64,000 nucleotides of DNA, from assembly GCA_907164885.2 (NCBI GenBank), contig OU015493.1, positions 64,797,477-64,861,476 on the forward strand, read 5' to 3'. The translations under genes and the position numbers were made by a program. The notes under the pieces were generated by a model. That model searched no databases and was not told the DNA's origin. It saw only the letters and a list, made by a program, of their open reading frames with translations. The DNA is from Dolomedes plantarius. Taxonomy: Eukaryota > Arthropoda > Arachnida > Araneae > Dolomedidae. Shown here piece after piece: positions 25,401-38,654 of the stretch; the stretch's first letter is position 1; each line of letters opens with the position of its first letter.

Positions 25401-28400
25401 AAAAATTTAAAATAAAAAAAAGACATTTATTCAAATCACACAAACTTTAACGAAATTATTAAACATCTTATAATAAACAATTTAAATTTAAACTCTTAAT
25501 ACTCTTTAAACTCTTAAATGTTTATGCTTTCAAAGAATAGAAAATGCTTCCAGATAACAATTTTTATACACTATCTCAATTTTTAGCATTATATATTCTA
25601 TAATGTATGACAAATACACCACCAAATTTGACTATAGTAAAATACTCTCAACTAAAACTACACAGTCTTTAAATATGTACTGTCTTATAATTACCTGCAC
25701 TAATTTTAAAACAACCATTTCATTGTACATTCTACTATTTTCTCTACCTTGTTGGGTACCTTTTTGTCTTTCATAACCTGCTTCATTGTAATAGGGCTCA
25801 GCTACAAGAATTAAACCTAAAGAAAGAAGAAGAAAAAAAGGAAATTGAAACAATAATTAAAAATGGAGCACCACAGTACATGTAGGTTAAGAACCCTTTC
25901 TATAACAAATAAATGAGATAGACAAAATTATGAATGACTCTCAATATCAACAACATATCACTAAAATGAACTAACCTTGAATTGATACAAAAACCTGAAG
26001 CAAATTAGAGGTTTCAGGGTTCCACATTTCTGTGCCCTAAAAGAGACAATTAAAGCAGTTATAGATAAGACAACACTACTGATATAGTCAGCTTTCAAGG
26101 CTGTATTGAAAAAAAAAAAGTACTGGTCATTTTTATTCAGGGTTTTAAAGTAAATGAATTATACATTTAATCTTGATCAGGATCAACATGCTTAACACAG
26201 GCCAACATAACCCTCCTTTCATAATTCACTGCTCTGGATATACAACACTTTTATTTGTCCTTTCTGATCTAAAATCCAGTATACCATGCCTAAATATCTT
26301 TAGTACATTTTATTTGTACACTGTAAAATGTTATCACTAACAATATTTTCTGTGTCATACTATTCTTAAATTAATAGAAATTTAAATGTATACAGTTGAT
26401 TCCGGTTAATTGGACCAGCCACTTATTAGGACTGAATCCCATCTTGTAACATAAGGCATGTTTGTTTAATCCAGTGGTTCCCAACTGGTGGTCTGCAGAC
26501 CATAGGTGGTTCACAAGATCCTCAGGAATGGTCCGGCACCACATATTAAAAAGTTGCCAAATAAATGGGGATTTTGAAAGCTATGTTCATTGAACTAGAT
26601 GGACCGAATATATCCAATGAATATCAGGTGTTGAATTAATTTTCATGTATTGAAATTAAAGAATTTATAGTTAAGTTGTACTGTACACTGTACAATAGCA
26701 ATAATAAATAATGTGTTCTAAAAAACTGTTTTACTTAATCACCCATTAATCAATCAATATGTTTTAATTTCAGGCTGAGATTTAGGCTATCTAATTCTAA
26801 AGATTGAAAACAAGGTTGAAACAAAAAGTGAGTAGGTTAATCCTGTATCCCTTTTGCCTGAGGGATATTCTAATACAACCAAACACCATGACTACAAAAT
26901 AAAATGAAAATTTTCCAGCAAAAAATACACAGTTGTTTTAAAATGTCTATAAGTAAAAATATACTTGTTTTCTGAAGGAAAAATATAGAAATGAATTTAA
27001 AATATGAATATGTGTTTGCATGCATAAATTTACAGAAAAATACTGAATTCTTAAAACTAAAATTTAACTTCAACATGCTATCTTAACTACTGAATGGGCA
27101 CAAGTTGCTGGAGGGCTGCACACATAACCACCAAGTGATTTTATGTTTTAACAATGGAATTCTCAATGATTTTTGGATATTAATTATTACCTCCTTCCTC
27201 ACATATTAAAACCACTGAATACTGTAACTCCAACATTAAAAATGATCACTAAATTTGCTATGTTGTTTTAGATTAGTTTATAATATAACTAATCTAAAGC
27301 ACTAAACAGCTGATTATTATTTACCAACAAAAATAATAATAATAATAAAACCGCAAATTATTTCTGGTACCCTCTTCTTTCTATTGCAGGTTTTGCCTAG
27401 ATGTGGAGCAGTTTTCATCAGTAATTTTCTTGTATTCATTTAATTTGCTATGGAGTATTTAAGTCATAAAAAACATTGGGGGGTGGGGGTGGGGGGATGG
27501 CTCCTAATTTCATCTTTTGAGGTTAGCACCTATGATTTTGTGATACTTAATAACTCGGATACTTAATAATTTTGATACTTAATAATTTTGATACTTAATA
27601 ATTTTGTGATACTTAATTACTAATTAACCAAACACAAATACTAGATGATTTTCACAAGAAAATAAAAATTACAACATGTTCAGAGAGCTATAAAAAATAT
27701 CCATGCCAACAGAAATGACACGATTATAAACTTTTATCACACTATATTTCTCAGCCTACATATGATGTAAATACTTAAAATTAAATGCAAGGTTATTTTT
27801 CCTTATAAAGTCGAACCCCGTTATGATGAACTTCAAGGGACCAAAAGTTTTGTTAGCTATATCCGAACCGTTAAGAAAAATGTTAGAGTTCACAAAATGT
27901 ATAAGTCATTAGTTGCAATGTGTATTCAATAATGATGTATTTAAAAAAATGATTACATTAAACTGATACAATACTAATTAAATTACGTACAACAGGAAAA
28001 TGGCGGGACCATTCGTTATTAGTACAGAAAATTTGAAACTAAAATCAATGTGAAAGAGTTCTATACATCATAATTTTAGATTTGAGCAAGCATTGATCTT
28101 AAATTTACTTCATAAAAGTGCAACATGGACTTTTCTTACGAGAGTTTGAATTCTTATTTCTCTAAATTATGATATTTGCACAATAAATAAGTGGCAAAAA
28201 TCATGAAGTTTTGAAGAATTATGATTTTATTCACAGTTAGACTAACTGATTGATAGATAAAAAATTTTAAATGAGAACTGAGAATATTTATTGCCAGATT
28301 TTAGAGTGCAGTCCCTAAAATAAGATGTTACACAAACTTGCAAACTTCCGGCTTCTATATAATGCATAAAATTTTAGCATGTGTTTTATCTGAATAGGAC

Positions 28401-31400
28401 TTTAAAAGCAATGGAAAAAAAATAAAGGTTTTTTTTTTTTTATTATTGTACTTTTATGATATACTTTTATATTCAGCACAAGGATTCACATTTTCAATAG
28501 AATGTAACTGGAATACCTTATAATAGAAACTATTCTAAAGCACATCTAAAACACATTTTAGAATTCTTCAACCATTAAAAAATAATCCTTACCTTTCCAC
28601 CCCAAGTTCCAAGCAAACTTACACACACCTTGCCACCTTCATATAAATTCGGATTAAGTCTATCTGAGCAATATGATATATAGTGGCAGAGTGGTGGCAC
28701 TTTGGGATAGTCTGCAGGGAACTGAAAATCAAAAAAGAAGAGTCCATCTTCATACGGAGTTCGCTTTGGACCTTTGATCAAAACTGAATACAAATCCTGT
28801 AAATATATTTTTAAAAAGTTATTAAAATAATAAACATCTTAATTTTAAAAGTACATCAATTCCAATAGCATTAAAAAAAAAATTAACCAAACACAAATAC
28901 TAGATGATTTTCACAAGAAAATAAAAATTACAACATGTTCAGAGAGCTATAAAAAATATCCATGCCAACAGAAATGACACGATTATAAACTTTTATCACA
29001 CTATATTTCTCAGCCTACATATGATGTAAATACTTAAAATTAAATGCAAGGTTATTTTTCCTTATAAAGTCGAACCCCGTTATGATGAACTTCAAGGGAC
29101 CAAAAGTTTTGTTAGCTATATCCGAACCGTTAAGAAAAATGTTAGAGTTCACAAAATGTATAAGTCATTAGTTGCAATGTGTATTCAATAATGATGTATT
29201 TAAAAAAAGATTACATTAAACTGATACAATACTAATTAAATTACGTACAACAGGAAAATGGCGGGACCATTCGTTTGTTATATCCATGAATACGTTATAT
29301 ACCGGGTTCGCTATAACGGGGTTTGACTGTACACTTGTGTCAGTCAAACAGTCATATTGATGACAAATGAAAAATGACACCCATACTACACAACAAACTA
29401 TTTTTTTTACAGAATTACAAACATCCAGACTAACTCCAGTAATATGGAGAAACTGCTCCATAATACTGGAGTATGAGGTATCGGTGGGATTTCCCTGTCA
29501 AAACAAAGTATATTGTTATACTAAAATCAAGGAGTTTGAGTCTTACAGAAAGATCATAAGAATGTTACTTAGGAAAAGTGATAGCAAAGAACCCAATAAT
29601 AATACCATAAGCAACAACTCTTTTTTCAGCTTTTCTGGTGAAATCTTGTATAAAATTATTCTAAAATCATGGTTTTGAGCTGTGTATCTCATATTTTTAA
29701 TTCTCTGAGTTTTATTAAAAAGAAAAATTTATCTAATTAAAAAAAACCTCTTTTTATAATAATGAGAAAACACATTCTGTAAAATTGAAAAAAAAATTTG
29801 AGTTAAATTAATGCAAGTTTGAAGTAATACTAAGTTTTTTTTCTGAAATGACAGTACATATCATTAGAGATATCAAAATGAAATTTCAAGCAAGCTATAC
29901 ACAGGAATGAAATGTTTAACCCTTTTAGAAAGATGTTCATGATTTTACAACAGCAGTTATGATGTGTAAACATATTAAGATATGCAGGTATTTCCTCTTG
30001 GAGTATTTTCCTACAGATTGCATTTATATAATGTACCAACTTTCAAGACCGTACATAGTAATGCAATGGTTTGACAGAATTAATTCTATACTACAGACAT
30101 CCAATTTACAGAGAAAACTAGCATTTGTAATAATTTGATAGCCTGTAGCACACCGACATCAAATAATATCATTTGATGAACATCTAAATTTTCATTTGAG
30201 ATCTATAATTTTGTAATACTTTTGCATTCTTCCTTTACTCTCCAATTTAATACATACTTCATTTTACTTGCTGGTTGATCATTTTCGAATCAGAACACAC
30301 AATAGGATTATCAATATACTAGCACAATTAAACACTTTACAGTAAGAATGTAGGAAGAAATGTTTTCCATGCTACAGATACACAAAAATTAAATTATTGT
30401 CTAGTGATTTATACCTGCATAGTTACTGAGTATTAATATGCAGTATACAATGAAAAAAATTTTACCTGTATAGTTACTGAGTATTAATACACAGTATACA
30501 GTGAAAAAATTTATAATTTTATACTGGACCATCAAAATGAACCACACAGGAATGAGTAAACTTGAAGTCAGAGGAAAACACACTGTATATAATAATAAAG
30601 TAAAATAATGATTAAAAAGATGCAGAATAAAAATCAAAACAATTGTGCACTTAATAATCAAAATTTTTCTTTATTTGATTTCACTGAAAAAATTTTAATT
30701 ACTTTTTTAATCTGATGCTTGAATTAAAAAACTTAAAAAGTAAGACAATTAAAAGACCTACATTGTTTAGAAAAAAAGGTTTTCTATTTCCACAAATTAA
30801 ACTAAGTAAATTTGAAACAATATCATATTGAGTTATTCAACATGTAATAATAACTACCTTAAGTTGCTAGTTTAACTGAAAATTAAACTAGTACTTACAA
30901 TTCGATCCTCAAAACTTTTTACAACAATTCCTTCAGGCAAAGAGGATCTTAGTATGTTCATCTAAAAAAGAAATTAACCCCTATATAAATATATATTGAA
31001 AGAAAGAAAAGTAAACAGAGATTCAAAAGCTTGTAGAAAATAGTAAAAAGTTTAATTACTTCTTTTCTAACAATTCTGAAAAAGGCACTAGGTTCTGTAG
31101 GCTGAAAAATACTAAGTCTATATATATGACGATCAGGAACTGATTCCAACATAGAAAATGTACCTAGAGAAAAAAAATACTTTTATTACTAACATAAGAA
31201 TAAGAACAAATATTTGAAATCATCTAATATCAAACATGTGTTACTATTAAATCTGTTTAATAATTTCTATGAAACCATTAAAATTTATATTTAGCGTAGA
31301 AAACTACAATTATATGCTTTTTTTTTCGTTGTTTTCATGACCTGCAAAGTCTTTCAATATATCTGCTATTTTTAAGATAAAGAAATATAATATGAATAAT

Positions 31401-34400
31401 ATTTACATAGTTATGGAAAACATGAAACACATTATTAATTCACAAATTACATTTAACATACTCTACTATTAAATAAAAATCAAAGGAGATAATACATAAC
31501 ATACATGATATCTACGTGTTCTGTATATTAATAACTAAACAAAAATCGACAGACATCAAATTTGATGCATAATCAAAAAGTTAGACTGAATGGCACAAAA
31601 ATGATCAATTGTAAAGCATCCTTGATATCAGACTTGATTTGTTTTTATACAACTAACAAAAAAAATGTAGTTCCAGAATAATGGTAATCAGAACAAGAAA
31701 AAAAATTTAGCACTAAATTCTTGATTGTAAAACTGTGTTGTACAAAAAAAAAGTTTGAAGAAGCATATGGAAGTCAATACTCCAATACTAACATCCATGA
31801 AGCAAAATAATCACAAAAACATGTTTTTGAACCTACTGCCATTTCCACTGCCATTTCCTAGTATTCAGCGTCAGTTCAACTAAAAAATTTTCTTTATATA
31901 TTTAACTTAAAATTTTTAATCAAGATAAAGAGCAATAATTTTAAAAAAAGTTTGAGACCACTGAAGAACAATACAGCATAATTCATATATATTAAGAATA
32001 ATAGAAAATCATTAATTTGCAGTTCATTTCAGAAGTGGAAAATTTTTATGGGCACCAATAAACTGATGATTTACAGCAAGTTTGAAAATCCACCAAAAGC
32101 AAAGAATAATTAGCATACATAGAAAATTAAAATGTTCAACAAAATTCATGAAAAAGAAATAAGTATTTTTAAAGCAAATGCAAAGGAACATGAAGTGAAA
32201 TAATAACATAGTTTTTAAAAAAAAAACTTACCTTGTCCAATACTACTGATTTCTGTAACTTCCTCTTCAGCACTAGGGGGAGGTGGTGGCTTTTCATTAT
32301 CAGTCTCTTTGATTTCAGTACTTAAAACAGAGTTTGTTGCTTCGTTCAAACCTGCCCCATCAGGTAAAACACCATTAGGTTGTAGTTTGGTTTCAGCAGC
32401 CAGTAAGGCAGATGTTTCACTGCGGGACATACCAAATCGCAATTCTGCATCCTCATGAGCTTTTAATAATCGAGATTTCAGAATTGCACACAACTGCTGA
32501 CACAAGTTTCTAGGTTCACTTCCATTACCAGATGTTGGACTTACTGGAGATAGTAGAGGTTTACGGTTGGACACATCTTCATTAAAGTTTGAAGAATTAT
32601 TAGTTAACAGAGGGGCATCACCCACAGGGGAATCAATAAGAATGTCTATTTCTACTTTGGAAGATTCCATTAAACCACTCTCTTTGTCAAAGTCAACATT
32701 TACTTCATCTTTGGACTGGGCCTCATTCATTTCATAGTTTGCATCATTGGATGAGAAGAGACGGAATATTTGGTCAGCCATGTGTTGTATACTGTTCACT
32801 CTCCCTCGGTGTTTTAAGCGCTCAACAAGGGACTGTAGATGCCTCTCATGAAAATACGTTGTTCCCAGCAACTGATCAAGTACTCTATGAGAAAGTGAAA
32901 TATATTGTAGTGTAATTATCACTTAAGTAAAATACAAATTACCACATTAAATAAAAATATTTAGCAAAGAAAATTTTACTGTGCTCTTAAATACTTCTAT
33001 CATGTTCTCAATTTAGAAAGTAAATTAAGGATACAATGTGCTTATAAAAATTTTAAAAGTTTTGTCAATTATAGAAAAAAATTCATGTTACAGTGAACCA
33101 AAATACGACAAAAAAAGTTTGCATAATTTAAGGCTTAATTAACACACACAGATACATATATGTCTATATGCATGCATATGTCGCACAATTTTAAGTAATC
33201 AAAATGAATTATATAAGGATAAATAAACATTAATTTCTTAAAACTGTTATGATCTATTGCAATTTAACACATTCGCTGCCACTAAAATTGACATATCCAT
33301 TCTTAGATACCAACATTTCTATGGTGTCGACCGCAATATCACTATCTCCTTCCGACTCACTTGTAGAATCCCAAGTGTAATCTTCATCGTCTGTGCTGTC
33401 ATAATCAGAAAGATCACTCTTTTCTAATAATTCTAATACTTCGACTTCAGTCAATTTTTTATTTACTTTCCTTTTCTTGGGCTGTCATACTTGTACTGTC
33501 CGCCATTTTTAAAAACTCACATAAAAAATTGAAACACAAAATTTGAAAACCACACATGCAAAATATAAAAATAATACTTCACTAACATGTCTCAAAAACC
33601 TCTTTGTTCAACCTCCAAGGCCCCACTAAAAATAAAGCATATAACTTATCTTAGTCGACCGTCATCCCAGAGCGTCACCGGCATACAAGGTAGCGCTATG
33701 CTGATGCACTAGTGTGTCAGTGGCAGTGAACGTGTTAATTACATAAACTGCAAGAGCTGATTTTAAATCACAGTGAAATCAAATAATAGAGGATATCTGA
33801 TAAAACTTTTAAAAGAATTATGCTGTTATCAGTAACTTCTTAATTAAAAAAAAAAGTCTTACAAAACTTTACACTCATAATTTTATATTCATGCATTTTT
33901 AATCCAAAATCTGTGATTATATAGCTAAATTAAGATTTATATGCTATTTGTAATTTCCTAATATAAATAGGATAAAAATAAGAACCCCCCCCCCCCCTAA
34001 TAACTAATGCAATACATCATATTCAACACTAACTTCAAAGCTTTCAGATGGCCCTTACACTCCTGAACTAATTACTATAAGATTAGTCAAACAAAAATCT
34101 TAGAATTATAGGCTTTCCTGAACAATTAAGAATCCATTATATTAAGATGTCAATATAAGACACCCAGTTTCTCCTGAAGACATTTTTTTTTTTTTAATAA
34201 TTATAACAACTTTCTCTAAATAACTACTTAATTCAACAGCCTAACCTTAAAAATAAATAAAGAAAAGAAAATCAAGAAAATAAAACATTTATATCTAACA
34301 TTTTTTTAAATGAGTCTGCATGAAAAGCTTTTCCATTTGCCAGAAACTGAGCTTATTTCTAGTGTCATATGCTAGACAACTCAAATTTTTTTATTAACTG

Positions 34401-37400
34401 GTTAGGGATTTTTAATTGGGGTAATGATTTATAAAAAATTAATTAAAATAAAGCCTATACATAATAAAAATAAATTTTTTATTCTACTTCTATGTATATA
34501 TATAGATACGGTGGAACCTCAATCAATCCCTGAATCATCGTTTTCCCGTATGTGTCATTTATGTCATCCAGTCCCGATGATCATATTTCTTTATTATGTT
34601 CTCACATCCACAGTTTTCCCACATTTATTGTTTACTGCAATCGGTCTCTTAAAAAATGATAGATTGAGATTCCACTATATATATATATATTATCTTCTTT
34701 GCAATTTCATATATATATTTTTTACTACACTTTAAATTACAAAATCATTAGAAAAAGAAATTCCTTTAATACGTTAATAACAACAAAAATATTTTATATA
34801 AAAAAAAATTACAGCAAACATTTTCACTTCTCTCATACTATAAGAACAGATTTTTTTTTTCTTGCTAAATCAAACAAATGCAAGGCAATCACTTATTAAT
34901 TCTCCTTAACATACAATGGTTATTCAATTGTTACATAGATCATCATTTATCAATTTATCACTTAAAGGTTTACAAGATTCTTATAAAGAGTTTAAACACA
35001 TTACAAAACTTGAGATTTTACACCATTATATCCACATTTATGTTTTACATTATGCAATAATAATTGGAAATTTCTTAATAATCACACAATAAAAAAACTG
35101 GATTACATACTTGCAATGTTTATACAGTTCCAAAAGCCTTCTCATAACGTTACAAGTCTGAAGAGTTGGATTTTGCGTAAACACTTCCTCCAAACGCGCC
35201 ATTCCAGCTCTCAATTTCTCAATGTTAGCTAATAATTTTTCTTGCATATCTTCTGTAGATCTGTCATCATCTTTCTCTTCTAATTTGATGGAAACTTTTT
35301 CAAGATCTTTGGTAGTTCCATCAATGTCCTTCTCCCCAGGTCTAAAAAGGGAAATGAAAAATATAATTGTTCATCCACAATGAAGTTCTTTTTTCAAAAT
35401 AGTGTAGGACAAAGATAACTTTCTAAAAAAATTACCACTGATAAACTAGTGAGTGATACATAATCTTAAAAAATTATTTAAATTTCAGTACGATGAAAAT
35501 AAACTCTAACCTCTATAAATTACAGTATAAAGGACGATTGTACAGAACAATAAATAAAATTTTAACATTTTAAAATGCAGAGAAACTTATGAAAATATTT
35601 CCATTCAATTTAATGAAATTAACGTGCAATATACATCAATCTATATATATACAGGTTGGACCAAAAGTCTTGCCCTGATTCAATAAAAATTCATTACAAA
35701 ATAACCGTTTAATATAATAATGTAACTTTTGTATCATTGGATAGGTCAGTTTCAGTAGTTTTTTTTGTGTAATAGTTGGCGCGAGTGCTCCTTCAAGAGT
35801 AACTCAGGGGAGCATTTTTAAGGAAGACATCATTTTTGGCCAAAATGCCATTGATTCAAGAGAAAGCCCAATGTGTGCTTTGGTTTCACGAAATGAAATC
35901 ACCCAAATGTTCAGCATAAATTTCGACATTGTTATGGGCGCAACCCTCCTGATGCAAAATCAGTAAAGGGATGGTATGAAAGGTTTAAATAAACAGGCAG
36001 CGTTAAGGATCTTCCCAGAAGTGGCAGGCCTAGCAACTGTTGATCGCGTTCGGCAATCGTTTCAACGGAGTCCTACTAAATCAACTCGTGAAGCATCACG
36101 TAAACTTCAAATACTGCAAAAAAGCCTTTTATGGAGAATTCATACCAAACTTGTTTGCGTAATTTGAAGTTCACATGATGCTTCACGAGTTGATTTAGTA
36201 GGACTCATAACAGATTGAAACGATTGCCGAACACGATCAACAGGTGCTTCACTCACACTAGGCCTGCCACTTCTGGGAAGATCCTTAATGCTGCCTGTTT
36301 CTTTAAACCTTTCATACCATCGCTTTATTGATTTTGCATCAGGAGGATGTCGTCCATAACAATGTCGAAATTTACGCTGAACTTTAATGGGCGATTTCGT
36401 TTTGTGAAACCAAAGCACACATTGGGCTTTCTCTTGAATCGACGTCATTTCGGCCGAAAATGATGTTTTCCTTACAAATGTTTCCCTGAGTCACTATTGT
36501 AGGAGCACTCGTGTCAAAAAACTACTAAAACTGACCCATCCAATGATACAAAAGTTATATTATTATTATATTAAATGGTTATTTTGTAATGAATTTTTAT
36601 AATCAGGGCAAGACTTTTGATCCACCCTGTACATCAATCTATATATATATATATATATATACAAGACGCCGGCCCGAAGTAACTTATCCCGATATCTATA
36701 CATATCGACATAATAATAATCATTCTCAACGAAAGAATGATTATATTCTCTTAAACGTTGCGAAATATTAAAAAAAAGTGTTAAAATACCTGTTACATAC
36801 AACTAATATGAGGAATTTTATAAATAAACTTAAATTATTTAACCCAAAATGAAGGTATCGTCCATAAACACATGCAAATGCATAGGAACTGCTTTTGTTT
36901 TCTGCCACCCGATAATGACGTCATCTATAGCAGACGAAAACTGACGTAACCAGTGACGTTGCGACGTTTCGCCTTATTGCGGACGGCCGCTAATGTTTAC
37001 ATCTGGTAGTGGCAGCCATTGCCATTCGGAGTGAAGAAATATCGTCGATTTTTGTGCCGCATACCTACGCGGTTTATATATATAGATGTCCACGGTTCCC
37101 TGACTGACTGATTGACAGATAATGCACAGACCAAACCACTGGACCTAAAGGGCTGAAATTTTGCATGGTGATTCTTATAGTGTAGGGGTGCACTAAGAAA
37201 GATTTTTGAAAAATTCTTGTTAATTTTTTAAATTAAATTTTTAAGCTGTGATTGTAACATTCTTTAAAGTTTGCATTTAAAATAATAATCTGAGGATTAT
37301 AAAATTTATATCAAGAGAAAGATCATAAAAATTCCTTTAAAATGAAATCTTTTTTGAATCTTTACTTTTATTTTCTGATTTTTGGTGAATTTTTAAAGAT

Positions 37401-38613
37401 TCATTTTTAGAATTTAATTTATTAAATGCTGATCACATGGTTTCTTTTCTTTTTGTGATACTTTAAATTAATTTAGCATCACATGCTTAACGAAATAAAT
37501 TGACAAAGAAAATATTAAAATACGGTAAAAGATAAAATTTAACCACTATACTAATTGAAATGGAAGTATTTTAAAAATTCAATTCAAATTAGTATGTTTT
37601 ATGGATATTAAACATATAAATTAATTTCATGCAGTGATTGTTGTATTTAATTTGAATATTTTCTTTGATATTATTTTGTCTAAAAATACCAGTTATGATT
37701 TTTTTATAAATAAATATATATATTATATTTTTTTTGGCATTAATAGCATACATTGACCGCTGTATTTAATTTGAATGTACTCCGTAGAGAAGTACGGGTA
37801 TTCAGCTAGTTATGCATAAAAACACATGTTACATCTTCATTTCAGAGAAAAATATACTTGATTACTTTGATATTGCTTCTACAATGTTAAAAATGTTCTT
37901 TTCTGAACACACAGAAAAAGTTATGAAAGCAATGTTATGCACATTAATATGAATAGAGAAGAGGAAAACAAAAATATTGTACCCTCAACATTACAAATTA
38001 GCAAAATAACTCTCATTAACAGGCTTATTTTACTTACAACTAGCTTAATTTTGTAACGTTACAATTTTGTTATCGGTGCATACAAATGTAAAACTTGAGT
38101 GCACTTCACAAAAAAAGAAAACATTGCATATGATGTCATAGCTTTTGAATTAAAATTTTATAGAACCCCCCCCCCCCTTTTCTTAACAGACCCATAATCC
38201 TCATTTTAAAATACAATATATAGAACAAAGACAAAATGCTACTTTCACAGAGTTACAGCTCACATAAAGTTATGAAGATTCAGAGTCAAATTTTGTCATT
38301 GATATTTGTTCAAAATGAAGATATAAAACAAATGTCACCAAGAACATGGGAAATCATTTTTTTTTCAATTACTTAGTTTATGAAATAAGTAATCCTTCCA
38401 TGGTAACTACATTTTAACCATACATTTTCAAATACAAATAATGAACATAAAGAACTACAACTACTGAAACACTTCTTAAGCATAATAAAATGCTTAATAA
38501 ATAATACCCATTTTACTGTACCTAATTCTGTAGTAATAGGCAGAAAATGAATTACATTTAAGTTGGTTCTTTGTGTGTGCATGTGTGTGTCACTTAAAAA
38601 AAAAAAATAAAAT

Positions 38614-38654
<41 letters not shown>

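Larger units (their letters stand above)
35652..36629. mobile_element. Head-to-head palindromic mariner-like element (DUF4817-type N-termini)
   Basis: The ends caggttggaccaaaagtctt (left) and, inward from the right, cagggtggatcaaaagtctt belong to two 5' halves of the same transposon facing each other. The arms, about 480 bp each, meet near 36140. Each arm holds the 5' UTR and the N-terminal transposase segment; no catalytic part is present. A 20-bp direct repeat starting tacatcaatct lies at 35632-35651 and 36630-36649. In intron 13. Confidence 0.88.

Noticed and set aside
27540..29275. CRISPR-like or regularly spaced repeat array
   Set aside because: Units are adjacent minisatellite copies and a simple duplication, without spacers; the genome is eukaryotic.
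30401..30661. 86-codon minus-strand hydrophobic frame
   Set aside because: Lies in an AT-rich intron and overlaps a 55-bp tandem duplication; hydrophobicity is expected from A/T-rich codons.
33254..33454. Independent acidic host gene in intron 14
   Set aside because: It lies inside a TTAA-flanked piggyBac derivative and its stop codon is in flanking host sequence.
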